Assembly (NCBI RefSeq): GCF_016086655.4 | Contig: NC_052143.2 | Location: forward strand, 30,023,886 to 30,087,885 | Reading direction: 5' to 3' | Source of the DNA: Lepeophtheirus salmonis | Lineage: Eukaryota; Arthropoda; Copepoda; Siphonostomatoida; Caligidae | DNA length: 64,000 bases | Notes under the pieces: generated by a model | The model's database searches: none | Seen by the model: only the letters and a program-made list of their open reading frames with translations | What the model was told of the DNA's origin: nothing | Translations under genes and position numbers: made by a program | Shown: positions 1 through 10,233 of the stretch, piece by piece | How the letters are laid out: each line of letters begins with the position of its first letter | Position numbering within the stretch: the stretch's first letter is position 1

Positions 1-720
1 CAAGCAACTAGCAGGAGAGATAGCTACTCTTACGCAAAACAGCTAGCGAATTTAAGATCCTTCGTTGATATAGAAATGAGGGAAAAATTAAGAGTCTCAA
101 TTGGGATTAAAGAAAACACAGAGTTATCCATTCCTGAAACTTTAAATGAATGGAAGAAATATTTTAGCTCACAATATAACATCATTCTTGATAAGGTTAA
201 ATTCCATTCCTTATATCAAAAAGAAAGTCAATCATTCGAGGACTTCTATGTAGAGGTAACTCGAACTGCAAATCGTGCCAAATTAAATGAACAATGCAGT
301 AATAAAGACAGTTTAGAAGAAAATATCAAAGTTAAATTAATTGTGGGACTTCGGGATGAAGAAACGAGGAAAATACTTATGGCAATAGAAGAAAAAGAAT
401 GTACACTTCAAAAATTTATTGATAGATGTAGAGCTGAGGAAATGTCGAAGAGGGATGACGAAAAGTTAAATTCTGTAAAAGTCAACAAGATAACAAGAGG
501 AAAATTCAGGGATCAAAGCCTTAGTCGAAACAAAAATAGTTTTAGGAAAAATCCTCCTGAATGAAAAATAATGGATTGTATATTCTGCTCAAGAGACCAT
601 ATTATAAATGAATGTCCTGCTTGAAAACAGGAATGTAGAAATTGTAAAAGAATTGGTCATTTTAAAGATTCAAAGGCCTGTAAAAATGGAATTGCAAGAA
701 ACAGAAGAGTCACGGTAAGA
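1..720 (+). pseudogene. gag: Ty3/gypsy gag (capsid plus zinc knuckles), 5' end outside window
   Basis: The frame is already open at base 1, so the protein begins outside the window. It reads to a TGA at 562-564, then continues in the same frame through a second TGA at 622-624. The first part resembles a retrotransposon capsid: hydrophilic, with a motif around 'FEDFYVEV' and 'LIVGLRDEETRKIL' that recurs in the second gypsy copy (from 15785). Just after the first stop lie two cysteine clusters: CX2CX3HX4C starting at the Cys near 577, and a second, spaced CX2CX4HX6C near 634-676. These are the nucleic-acid-binding zinc knuckles of Gag. By family knowledge the protein packages element RNA in cytoplasmic particles. 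The two in-frame stops make it defective unless read through, and I regard it as decayed. Confidence 0.85.
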
Positions 721-1212
721 AACGTGAACACATTTAGTCCCTCACCTACAATACAAGTTCGATTAAAATCTTTAGATGGAACATACTTATGCAATTATAG
801 TTATGCAATTCTGGATTCTGGTAGTGAGGTTTCTATTGCGGATGAAATTTTCTTACAAGAAATTGGAATACCACTTCGACATTTAAATAGACCTTCAGTT
901 TCTCGTTTGAATGGAGCTACTGGAGCTACTTTTAATTAACTAGGATACATAATTTTAAATGTAGGTTTTGGAAATGAGGAAATTAAAGAAGAGATTATAA
1001 TTGTAAAGGAAAATGTGAAATTTCTAATGTCGTGGGTATTGTGTAAAAAATTAAGAATTTTACCAAAAGATTATCCAAGTCAAATTGAGCGAGGTAGATG
1101 GAAAAGAGCCAAAGAACCTAGTGCTCGTGGAATCAAGAAAATGAAATATATTTCTGATGAAGAAATTAAAGCCATGAGAGACAGCTTGGGGAGGAGTATC
1201 ATGATGTATTAA
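721..1212 (+). pseudogene. Ty3/gypsy aspartic protease and linker to RT
   Basis: Same frame as gag, so gag and protease were probably one reading frame. The retropepsin signature is visible as 'AILDSGSEVSIADE' (catalytic Asp in D-S-G), at about 803-845. A TAA at 937-939 interrupts the domain. The frame then reopens and carries a typical end of the protease region ('LMSWVLCKKLRILPKDYP') followed by a charged linker ('DEEIKAMRDSL'), ending at 1210-1212. Near 1190-1212 the likely product shifts into the next frame, where RT continues. Family role: cleavage of the Gag-Pol polyprotein. The stop and frameshift make it inactive as it stands. Confidence 0.75.
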
Positions 1213-1615
1213 TTGACGGAAATCACCCATTAAGAAAGATGAAATGCACACGATACAAATAACTTTAATAGAAGGAGCAGAAACTTTGAAAATATACACA
1301 GCAAAGGCGATTCCCTTTGCTTATAGAGAAACTATGAAGAAGGAATTGGAAGAATTGTTGACAAAAGGAATAATTGAGCCGCTAAGAAATAAACCTACGG
1401 AATGGTGCCACCCTATGGTTGTGGTGGGAAAGAAAAATGCTAAGGTTAGACTAACAGTGGATCTAACAAAATTAAATAAGTTTGTCAAAATAATACATCC
1501 TATGACTAATCCCAAGGAGATAATTTCAAATATCCAACCTGGAAATAAGTACTTTTCCAAAGGAAATAACCAACTTATATGTCCCATTGAGACCTTTATT
1601 ATCCAACAAGAGTGA
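1202..1615 (+). pseudogene. Ty3/gypsy reverse transcriptase, fingers only
   Basis: The open frame from 1244 encodes the N-terminal fingers of a Ty3/gypsy RT: 'KKELEELLTKGIIEP', then a 'W-HPMVVVGKKNAKVRLTVD' block equivalent to the usual W.SP.V.V.KK.G..R.C.D, then 'LNKFV...HPM'. Reading stops soon after 'PGNKYFSK'. The palm region that should follow, including the YxDD catalytic box, is absent. The next recognisable element sequence at 1587 already belongs to the RT-RNase H connection. The copy therefore carries an internal deletion of the polymerase core. The frame differs from protease and from the downstream ORF. Confidence 0.85.
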
Positions 1616-3146
1616 GTACATATGGACTAAAGAACAGGATGACACATTTGAAGATGTCAAGAAGTCTTTGGTTATGTTACCTCAAAAGATTCATTTTATA
1701 CCGAATAGAAAAACTGTTTTAAAGACTGATGCTTCTAAGAAAAAAGGTCTTGGGTATATCTTAAGACAAGAAGCCAGTGAACGAAAATGGCATCTTATTG
1801 AAGCAAATTCTATATGGTTGAGTGCAGCAGAAGAGAATTATGGAATGACAACGCTTGAGATGATGGTCATATATTGGGCAACAAAAAAATTAAATGTTTA
1901 TCTTGAAGGATTACCCCATTTTCATATTGAAACAGATCATGAGGCAATTGTAAATATTCTAAACAAGAAAACTTTGGATGAAATAGAGAATCCAAAACAA
2001 AAAGAAATCAAAGAAAGGACGCAAATGCGTTATAGCTTCACTGTTGCTTGGAAACCAGGAAGAAAAATGTTAGCAGCTGAAAATTTGACAAGAAATCCAT
2101 ATTGGAATCCGAGGAAGGACGACATATTGGTGGATATGCATAAGATTGAGGTTACAAGAAGAATATTAATAAGAGCTGTATGTGGTAAAAAAATTCAGAC
2201 GAATTATATAAAGGATCGAAAATTGAGAGACCAAGCATACGAAGATGTTAATTATCCAAAATTGATAAATTTTATTAAAGACGGGTTTGGAAATAATATC
2301 AAAAATCTCCCTGAAGAATTAAAACTCTACTGGAAGTTGAGAGATAGTCTATCGATTTATGAAGGTTTGATCATCGTCAAAAATAAAAGAATTGTTATAC
2401 CAATGGTAGCTCGGAAAGAAATATTGGAAAATCTGCATGTATCTCATCAAGGCATAGTGAAGACTATGCAGCGTACCAGAGAGATAATTTATTGGCTAGG
2501 AATTGATATGGACATCGGAGATATGGTAAGAAAGTGTGAGGAATGCCAGAAGTTATTATCTAGTTTATTAATGGAGACTCAAATTAAAGGGCCGAAAATG
2601 ACGAGACCATTTCAAGCAGTAGTTGTGGATATATTTTCTGTAAGTGGAAATAATTTCTTGGTTTATGTAGATAGACTTTCTGGATATCCTGCTTTGCATT
2701 ATTTTGAGGATAGTGGATGCACTTCAAGATTGATTAAGACAGTAATGGAGAGATTCTTCATTGATTATGCTATACCTGAAGTTTTAGAATCAGATGGGGG
2801 AACAAACTTTTCGTCTAGGGAATTTCAAGAATTTTTATCCTTTTGGGGAGTTGAATGTCGATGTTCTTCTCCACATAACCCCCCACAATCCAATGGATTG
2901 GCTGAAGCTTGTGTGAAGAAATTAAAATATTTAGTAAAGAAAACTATGAATGGAAATGGAAATAAGATAGATCAGTCAAAAATCAATCTTGGATTTTTAG
3001 AAATGAGAAATTCTCCGAGAATAAAAGATGGATTGAGTCCAACTAAGATCGTCTTTGCTCGTAGTACTAGATCCATTTTACCTATCCTACCTGAATTCCA
3101 TCAAAAGAGAAGCCAAGAACTTTGTAAGGCTCCAAAACCAATTTAA
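1587..3146 (+). CDS. pol: Ty3/gypsy RNase H-integrase ORF, 519 codons, still open
   Basis: This is the longest ORF in the window. It starts in the RT connection ('WTKEQDDTFEDVKKSL'). RNase H follows at about residues 43-165, with its acidic residues visible in 'KTDAS' (Asp48), 'TTLEM' and 'TDHEA'. The integrase zinc-binding domain has 'HVSH' and then 'CEEC' at roughly residues 280-325. The catalytic core has Asp in 'VVVDIFSV', Asp in 'ESDGGTNF' and Glu in 'NGLAEACVKK'. The last Asp-Glu spacing is 36 residues, one more than the usual 35, because a run of C bases gives an extra Pro before 'QSNG'. By family knowledge these domains remove template RNA and insert cDNA. The first codon is only the first Met, since the natural protein was a polyprotein. 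With the RT palm missing upstream it cannot serve its own element. Confidence 0.88.
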   Translation: MRPLLSNKSEYIWTKEQDDTFEDVKKSLVMLPQKIHFIPNRKTVLKTDASKKKGLGYILRQEASERKWHLIEANSIWLSAAEENYGMTTLEMMVIYWATKKLNVYLEGLPHFHIETDHEAIVNILNKKTLDEIENPKQKEIKERTQMRYSFTVAWKPGRKMLAAENLTRNPYWNPRKDDILVDMHKIEVTRRILIRAVCGKKIQTNYIKDRKLRDQAYEDVNYPKLINFIKDGFGNNIKNLPEELKLYWKLRDSLSIYEGLIIVKNKRIVIPMVARKEILENLHVSHQGIVKTMQRTREIIYWLGIDMDIGDMVRKCEECQKLLSSLLMETQIKGPKMTRPFQAVVVDIFSVSGNNFLVYVDRLSGYPALHYFEDSGCTSRLIKTVMERFFIDYAIPEVLESDGGTNFSSREFQEFLSFWGVECRCSSPHNPPQSNGLAEACVKKLKYLVKKTMNGNGNKIDQSKINLGFLEMRNSPRIKDGLSPTKIVFARSTRSILPILPEFHQKRSQELCKAPKPI

Positions 3147-3345
3147 AAAAAGGAGATAGGAAGGAGTTATCCGTATTGAAGATAGGTATTGAAGATACAA
3201 GATCATATAACCAAAAGATGGACCCATCTGGGTACAATTGAAACACAGGAACCTCAAGGGCGATATGTGAATATTTGAAAAATAGTCGTCCTTGGCATCG
3301 TAATAGATGATTCATCCGTTTGGATTCCACGAAAGGGAACAAGCA
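3147..3345 (+). pseudogene. Gypsy integrase C-terminal tail, frameshifted
   Basis: Downstream of the 3146 stop, two alternating frames contain pieces of a known gypsy integrase tail pattern: 'RIQDHITKRWTHLGTI', then 'NSRPWHRNR' and 'FIRLDSTKG'. The same pattern ('VRIQNRFSMLWDIVG...RNRMFIKHD') is present in one frame in the second gypsy copy at 17341-17526, which supports the reading. Several stops and shifts break it here. Family knowledge: this C-terminal region follows the catalytic core and helps bind element ends or chromatin. Confidence 0.6.
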
Positions 3346-3392
3346 AATTTCATTTCATAAACCTTAGATTTATATTTTGTAATCATTGCACT

Positions 3393-3409
3393 GGAGGAAA
3401 GAGAGGAAA
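3393..3409 (+). promoter_or_regulatory. Candidate polypurine tract
   Basis: A 17-base all-purine run lies just beyond the integrase tail, where plus-strand priming occurs in LTR retroelements. The second gypsy copy has a similar run at 17569-17581 in the same relative place. Confidence 0.45.
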
Positions 3410-3760
3410 TTATATATATTCATACCTATACGTTTATTGACCTATGTATCAATGTTCCGTGTGTATTTTGTGTGTAATAATATATTAATATGAGAGTAAT
3501 TCTGGATTCTCCTCGTGTAGAATAAAGTATATATATAAATTCCATATCCTCATATATCTCATTTCCACGTATATAATAGGAATTCTTAATACATATATTA
3601 ATAACTCATAGATTAATGAATGAATGCATTTGTTAGTGCAAGAATATATAAACGAGGACAGTGCACTTTTTCATTTTTTCTTTCATTTCTACGCACTTAG
3701 GCCTAAATTATATTTTTGTCTATTGTTGTATTAGATTCTTTGTTTGTTATAATGTTTGAT
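3410..3760 (+). repeat. Possible 3' LTR of the gypsy element
   Basis: The segment after the polypurine tract has an AATAAA-type signal near 3523 and a TATA-like 'tatataaa' near 3645, as expected of an LTR. The 5' LTR is outside the window, so the termini cannot be compared. The right boundary is a guess, and no clear TG...CA ends or target duplication were found. Confidence 0.3.
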
Positions 3761-6169
3761 TGAGTGCGTTGATACTTAATATTATTAATTATTATGTACT
3801 GCAAAATTGTGATATAACCCAACTCTGGAATAACAAGGAAGAAATGGAATCCATTATATTTCACCGATATTTAAGGATTAACAATAAGATTGTACTTAAA
3901 AAGACCAGAAACTATTTTTCCCATGAGTCAACATATTTCATTCTCTCACCAAATGGCTGATGGAAACTTATTCAGAGTCGAAACTTGAAAGAGGAATTGA
4001 ATAGACTATATTTTAATCCTTTATTTTTCCTTTTGGATATCTATATAATGTTTTTACTATAAGAAAAATATGACATAATTTGTTAAAAATCATATGGTTC
4101 AGATGATTTAGAAAAAAAAATATCCATGTTTTAAACCTATATTAGTACTTTTTAGGAATTTAATTGACATTTACGAGTGCAAAAGAGGGATAAAAAATAC
4201 AAAGGAAATAATTCAAAACATAAATGACAAATGTTTATCATGTAATTAAATACGTTTTATGACATTCACTTTTAAAACAGTACACTAACTGCGTTATAAA
4301 AAGGATGTGTACTAACAGAAATTAAATCAAATATTCTAACCCAGAAGTAATTCAACTACAAAAAACGATTACTTTATAGTTGCGGATTAATCGGAGCATT
4401 CCCACTCGAATAGACTTCCTCAGCATCTAAACATTGATTAATATAAGTGAACTTGATATTTCTTCATTTTTTATCAAAATAAATATGTTAAAAGATTGGG
4501 AAAATTATTTCTTTTTTGTAGTTACAACTTGTCAGTGTTTTATTAATTTAAAAGCTGTTATTAAATAAGGTACGAAGAAAAACATTGATACATTTTTGTT
4601 TTGTAATGAATGCAAGTCCGTGTTAACCGCAGAGTAAAATTGGGGATTTACTTTGGGGTAATTCATCAGATGTGGCCTCTTAAATTATGTTTCTGATGCG
4701 TTTATACGTAATATTTTACGTTCAGAAATTTCCAAAAAAATATTGTTTCCAAAAAAAAATCTTATTATAAATTTTATTTGCCATTCATAAAAAGAAAATA
4801 ACTCCAAGTTGTCAAAATACAGCTCTTCCCAAAGACAAAGATTAGAGATTGTGTTTATTTCCCTTCTTATATACCTCTGATTTTAGTTAATCTATTCAAT
4901 ACCTCATGACATATAAGGTGCTCTCCTCAATAACACTTTTCAAATTGTGAGAATTAACAAGTTAATTTTTTGTATGAAACATAAACTTAAACATGCCAAA
5001 AAATGATTACAATTTACAACTATATATATAATGATATTGCTCAATACATAAATGTTGATATAAATAATTATTGACAAACTATGTTCTTTTAAGAGAAAGG
5101 GTTCAAGTTTTACTAAGCCCTTAGTTATTGAAAATCCCTTTTAAGAGTCACCTGGATTAAAAATTAATCCCAAATTGTTTAATTACCAGATATGCAGTTG
5201 AAAGGCAATTTTATCTATTTTGTCATTATAAATATCAATTTATAGATTTAAAATTCCTTTATGAGTATAAGCCTTAGAGAAAAAATAAATACTTAGTTTT
5301 AAAAAATCATAACAACATGAGTTTGTGAGTTCAACAAAATATAATTTTGTATTCCTATAGAAAAAAAGATTTTATTTTTATTTTTCATAAAAAAATGTAT
5401 AAATATTCGAGTAGGACAATCTAATTATATTGCATGTGTTAAATAAAGTTATAGTCGTAGTATTATAATTCAGCTACCGTTGTACACATCAGTCCTTAAA
5501 TTGAAAAAAAAGAAGAAATCAAAAGAATAAACAAAGGAACCGATCGACTTAAACAAAACCATGAATTAAATTCACAAAATCTCAATTAAAAATTGCTTAA
5601 AATACGAATAAATCTTAAACAAGGCCCTATGAAATAAATAAGTAAAACTTAATCTGATTTAATGTTTCAGGAGCATATTGAAAAGTTTTAAAAATCAAAT
5701 GTAGATTCAAAAGAATAGTAAGCCTTTTTATCAATCTATTTTATCATTTCCCTAATGGAAGATTAATAACTCATTTTGTAAACTGAATTAATTTACCACA
5801 GAATAATGACGATGCCTAGAAGAGGACGCTTTAAAATTCTGGATTATTTTTGAAGGATCAATAATAGGGTGTTTTCTACAACTCTACTTAAACTCCCAAA
5901 ACAATTCTCAATATAATTCTTCCTCATTAATGGGGCACTCACTTATTTTTAATTTTCTAAGATAAAAACACTCTTCAGATTGCAAAAAGAAAAAAAATAT
6001 CACACGCGTAAGTTCATATATTACACCGCTCTATTCATTTATTATTTTTAATATTGCACTTACAGAATAATAATATTATTTTTTTAAAGTTAAAATATAA
6101 AAAACTACCACGTATTCGAATATGCTGCTCTTAATATATAAAAAATTCTTAAACTTGTATGTAAATATG
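3761..6169. other. AT-rich stretch with nothing recognised
   Basis: Only short, low-complexity ORFs, including a 66-codon ORF at 3760-3960 with no family resemblance. No repeat ends or RNA gene were recognised. Confidence 0.5.
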
Positions 6170-6171
6170 TA

Positions 6172-7088
6172 TACATGTGTGCGCGACTAAATCTGAACAC
6201 TGACATTTTTAAAAATAGTTAAATAATTTTGTAATTTGTAAAGTGGTCGACGAATTAATTTATTTAACATGAAAGATGAGAGTCTTTTGCACATGTCTAT
6301 TCAATATGACCGCCCATGTTCTCCACTACCAACTCCAGCTTGGACCGGAACTTGCTGCATGACTTGGCGATAAAGCTCTGGTCGAGGTTGGTTCAGGCAT
6401 TCTTGAGGGGAGACTTCAGCTGGTCCTTGGATTTGTATTAGACTCCCGACTGCATCTTTTTTAAATGCCCAAACACTGAGAAGTCAAGCGGCAACCAATC
6501 AGGCGAGTGAGACGGCCAAGAACTCCGATCGAAGAAGGCTGGAGTCTCGATCCGAAGAAACTCTTGGGTAATGTTGCTAGTGTGGCAGCTGGTACCGTCC
6601 TGCTGCCACCCCCACCTGTCCCTGTAAGTTGCCATGGCCCAAGGGAACACTTTGTCTTTCAAGTATTGGCAGTACATCTCGGAGTTAAGCATCCCCTGGG
6701 TCTTCAAGAAGATGAGATCACATTTCTGACCGTCGGGCGCAACATCAGCCCGGAACTGGAGGTTGGCCAAGTGTCATTCCTTACCCACATGCCTCAGGAG
6801 TCCCTTCGGCTACCACACTATAAACGGTGGTACGGCTGCAGTTCAGAACCTTTGCAATTTCAGTGGGAGTTTTTTCCCGCGCGGAAAGTTCCAAAATTGT
6901 GACTTGACGTCTCTCCATATTATCAGCTGTCGTTTCACTGTTGCTATTTATATTTTGCTGGAGTTTTATTTATAAATAGTCAAGACCCTTGCCTCGAAGC
7001 ATAAACCGGTTTCAAATCAATAAAATCACGAATATGTGCATGGCGTAAAATTTAAATGAGTGGTCAGTTTTAGACGCAAACACCTGTA
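6172..7088 (-). mobile_element. Tc1/mariner element, about 0.9 kb, internally deleted
   Basis: The ends match as inverted repeats. The left end from 6172 reads TATACATGTGTGCGCGACTA, and the reverse complement of the right end reads TATACAGGTGTTTGCGTCTA. Similarity continues for about 40 bases ('CTGANCACT'). Outer TA dinucleotides fit a TA target duplication. The transposase inside is on the minus strand and lacks its middle, so the element is shorter than the roughly 1.2-1.3 kb of a complete copy. Confidence 0.85.
6297..6918 (-). pseudogene. DD37D mariner-type transposase, middle deleted
   Basis: Reading from 6918 downward, the protein starts 'MERRQVTILELSAREK', a helix-turn-helix with 'TEIAKVLNCSRTTVYSVV'. 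After about 45 codons it hits a stop. The frame then resumes inside the catalytic domain ('LIFLKTQGMLNSEMY', 'WQQDGTSCHTS', 'SPDWLPLDFSVFG') and ends with the usual 'GGHIE' followed by a stop at 6297-6299. The second helix-turn-helix and the first catalytic Asp are missing. The second and third catalytic Asp are separated by 37 residues, the maT-like DD37D spacing. Further stops lie in the C-terminal part. Nuclear cut-and-paste enzyme by family; this copy is dead. Confidence 0.85.
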
Positions 7089-7214
7089 TAACCTCCTCTG
7101 TCTAAAATGCAAAAAAAAAATTGAAAACTACATGAACTGTAATTTTTTATAAATATAATCAAATTTGGATAATTTAATTCATAAATACAATCAAGGAACA
7201 CATTATTTATATTA

Positions 7215-7790
7215 TCAATCAATATACCCCCCTTTTGCCTTAATGTTCTGTTCCAGCATTGTGCACAACAGTTCTTTAAAATGCTTGGTTCAAAGTAGGC
7301 TAAAGCAGTGATAAGTGTGCCCTTTAAATGGCCCTTTGTTGTCTATCAGACTTCGTAAAGTTCACCTTGAGGTGCTATAAAGGAATAAAGTCCAAGGCAG
7401 AACATTTGCAGCTGTGGGGAGACCTCGAGTCTGTCTTTTCAAGTTATTTTGAGGATTGATCACTGTGGCTTACTCGATCCAAAAGCTTCAAATCCTAACT
7501 GGGAGATTTCTTGTAGGCATTAATTTTTCAGCCTTATCTCAACATTGTGGTTTTGCTGCTGTCAAATTCACGAGCACAGCCATTCACAGTGAACTTGCCT
7601 CTTCTGCCTTCAATGGTGCCTTGAATAGCCCCAACCAACTCGTTCAGCTTTGATATTGACATTCTTGAAGCTTTTGGTGTGACTATCTTGGTCACTCTGT
7701 ATGCAGTAAGGCGGTTACAGCCCAGCACTTAAGAGATATCTGATTTTCAACACATGGATCACTCCAGAATTGTAACTCTACATTGCTGCA
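7215..7790 (-). pseudogene. Tc1/mariner transposase remnant
   Basis: On the minus strand from about 7787 the frame reads like the N-terminal helix-turn-helix of the neighbouring element ('CRVTILE', 'ISKVLGCNRLTAYRVTK'). A second DNA-binding motif follows ('GKFTVNGCAREFDSSKTTML'). The rest is broken by stops and ends with 'NIKAKGGYID', the typical mariner C-terminus, near 7215. No catalytic triad is visible, so a large central deletion is likely. Inverted ends were not found. Confidence 0.6.
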
Positions 7791-8097
7791 TGTTTTTGGT
7801 TATGACGCTCTTATTTCTCGGATGCCTTGGCTTATTATTTATTTCCATTTTCTTTAATAAATATTAAACATCGAATAAAAAGAATATATAAAAAGACACG
7901 CCTTCTAAATAAGTGGTGCTTTTTAGGCGGTAAGGCCTGTACAATTAATGCAATAAGTGTGTTCATAGACAAACACTATCTAAATGTACATTTTGTAGTC
8001 AAAACATCTCAAACTTCTTCAACCCTTAATTTCCAAAGTATAAATGATGAATATATACAACATAAATTTGTTTTCTATAAATATCCCTTTACATATA

Positions 8098-9302
8098 CAG
8101 GGCTGTCCAAAAGTATTCAGCCTCAAATATTTGTGTCTTACTGTTTTGGCTACAAAGTACCTTATCTCCGATTTGATTGCTTGTAATGTAATCTGGATTC
8201 AAAACTTCTCTTTTGGAATTTGAGACCTTCTTTTGTTCTCTGTTTTGTTAAATATAATATCAGAAAGATTAAAGGGACTGAAAATATTGATGACAAATTG
8301 AAAAATAGACGTTAACGGTCAGTTAGCATTCTGGAAAACGTTCAAAAAATTAAAGCAAAAGTTTACAGGAACCCTTACAGTTGAATGGCTAAAATGGCCA
8401 AGGAGATCAATGAGTCAATTTTTTTGATGAGTCAAATAATCCTTAAAGATGAGGGATTATTTCCCTTAATTTTAGTTACGGTCAGAATGTTACGGATGAT
8501 GAATCCATTAAGGTTTTTTGAAAGAAGTGAAAATGTAATTGATTTTGGCACGCAAAGAGGTTCTATTATCTTTTCAGATGAGAAGAAATGGGATTTGCAT
8601 CAAAAATTTATTGAAAAAAACGACTGAATCCTCCTTATCAAAATTTGTATCTTAAGACCTGCAGTGGGCTCCAAAGTGGGTTCATAGTCGATCCTTATAG
8701 TATGGGGAGGGGTTCAAATAAATTGGAAACGTCCTTTCTGGTTTTTATCCCAGACGGTCTAGAAATGAAGACGGGTAATTACATTTCATATGTTTTGGTG
8801 AGTGTGGTCCTTCCATGGTTTGTGGAAAACTTATCCAAAAGGAAAAAGGTGACCATTCAATAAAACATACCAGAATTCAATTCCAAGAGTGTTTTTTTTT
8901 TTTTTTAAATATGTTGGGACAAGTCTATGTGACCTCCTTCAAGTCCTTATCTTAACTCCTTCTACTATTTTGTGTAGTTTTATCTCGAGTTGAAGGTAAG
9001 AACCCACCAATATTCAAATTTCGAAGATATTTGTTGTGCAATTGAGATAGAATGGGCCTTTTCTCCCAAAGATACGGTATGTGCAGTGTATGAGGCATTT
9101 CAATTTCGTATAAGGGAAGTAGTTGATAAACAAGGTGGTTATATCAAACAAATTATAGAATATAGAACAAAATCAGAAGTAATAATTTTTAGTTTTCTAT
9201 TCCACAATCAACCTATCACTGAATATATACAAATAAAGAGGTATAAAAACTTATGATGAACCCAGCATATGGTACTATATTTACTAAATAAAACAGACCT
9301 GT
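8098..9302 (+). mobile_element. Tc1/mariner element of about 1.2 kb, decayed
   Basis: The left end after TA at 8096-8097 reads CAGGGCTGTCCAAAAG, a common form of Tc1/mariner terminus. A weaker mirror (AACAGACCTGT) lies at about 9287-9299. The length between them matches a complete element, and a plus-strand transposase fills it. The left end is better supported than the right. Confidence 0.65.
8248..9256 (+). pseudogene. Mariner-type transposase, same group as 31423-32345
   Basis: Fragments in order: 'KAKVYRNPYS', 'AKMAKEIN' (DNA-binding part), 'IIFSDEKKWDLH' (first catalytic Asp), a 'VWGGVQ' block, 'SSPYLN' (weak form of the SPDLNPLDY box), then 'LELKVRTHQYSNFED' and the C-terminal 'FQFRIREVVDKQGGYIK'. 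The same phrases occur on the minus strand at 31423-32345, so the two are copies of one group. Many stops and shifts and a poly-T run near 8890 break it. The second catalytic Asp region is not readable. Confidence 0.75.
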
Positions 9303-9489
9303 GTTAATAAATAAAGAAATAGAAAAAATAAGTGTAGTTGTCGAAAACAAGGGATTTCGAGCAAACGTCGACCACTCAGAAGAGCACCATAAGAAGGCTG
9401 GAGCTAGACTTGTACAATCTCTGAATTTAGGCCTTGTTAATATCAGCTTCTTGTTATAAGATTTTGGATGGAGAAAAGAAAAGAAAAAA
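9303..9489. other. Short gap with nothing recognised
   Basis: Between two mariner copies. The minus-strand ORF at 9216-9503 shows no family resemblance. Confidence 0.4.
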
Positions 9490-9639
9490 TGTGCGACAGT
9501 CAAATTTTCGGCGTCATTAAAATTATTTTTTCGCGTTAATCAAGGTTTCATGTGATATCTCTAGCAATGTTTTGATACATGGAATCTTTTTCTTGCATAA
9601 AGTTTTGATTTAATCAAAATCGGACAAAAAATGAGTTAA

Positions 9640-10231
9640 CAAGAATCAAAAGGGCAAAGGGTTCCGGATCTTCTCTACAAATATGTTGATCCAAAAAGGA
9701 TTTCTGACATTGTCGGTGTGACCATGAGGACAGTCCGGAAGCAGAAAGAGAAAGGAGTCAATAGGAAGGCAGTAAGTAAAGTAAATGACTTGAAGGGAGA
9801 TGAAACATTCCTCAAGTGCCTGGAGCCAAGATCAAAATACATCATACATCATAGGTTGACGAGCTCAACAAGGACTACCATCAGAAGGAAAGTTCATGAT
9901 TACCTTGGCATTAAGAGCTTTGTCAAGATTCAATGATATCTGTTCCTTGACGGGATGACGCTGTTATGGCTTGGGAGATGCAAAACAGTCTTTCATTATT
10001 TAAAGAGTCATAAGTGGACTGTGAAAACATTTTCAGAAAAGTGAATCTGCACAATTGACCAGGTTTTGAACCACATAAACTACAAATGTATAGCAGCATT
10101 ATGCAAAGAAGTGCAGGGCACCTTCAGGACCAAACATCTGCCCTAAACTGTGCTTCGGAGTCTTGGCCTCTGATGGGAAGAAAGTGGATCCCTTTTTCTG
10201 GAAGCCCAATGAGAAAAATGTGACTGAGGTC
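9640..10231 (+). pseudogene. Transposase of element A, 5' part
   Basis: Contains the DNA-binding portion ('VPDLLYKYVDPKRISDIVG', 'VTMRTVRKQKEK', then 'TSSTRTTIRRKVHDYLGIKS') and the start of the catalytic region ('KTVFHYLKSHKWTVKTFSEK', the usual FSDEK box with Asp replaced by Glu; 'TIDQVLN'; 'VQGTFRTKH'). It breaks off at 'EKNVTEV', exactly where element B enters. Stops are present near 9640, 9935 and after 'FSEK'. The same phrases are found in element C at 46832-47790. Confidence 0.8.
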
Positions 10232-10233
10232 TA

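Noticed and set aside
3645..3700. Host gene promoter from the TATA-like sequence
   Set aside because: It follows the gypsy polypurine tract and is better explained as part of an LTR; no host ORF starts downstream.
6507..6902. 131-codon plus-strand ORF
   Set aside because: It is the antisense of the mariner transposase at 6297-6918 and has no family features.
7827..8186. 119-codon plus-strand ORF
   Set aside because: Overlaps the left end of a mariner element and has AT-driven composition; no motif.
9216..9503. 95-codon minus-strand ORF
   Set aside because: Spans the end of one mariner copy and the start of another; Phe/Ser-rich with no recognisable domain.
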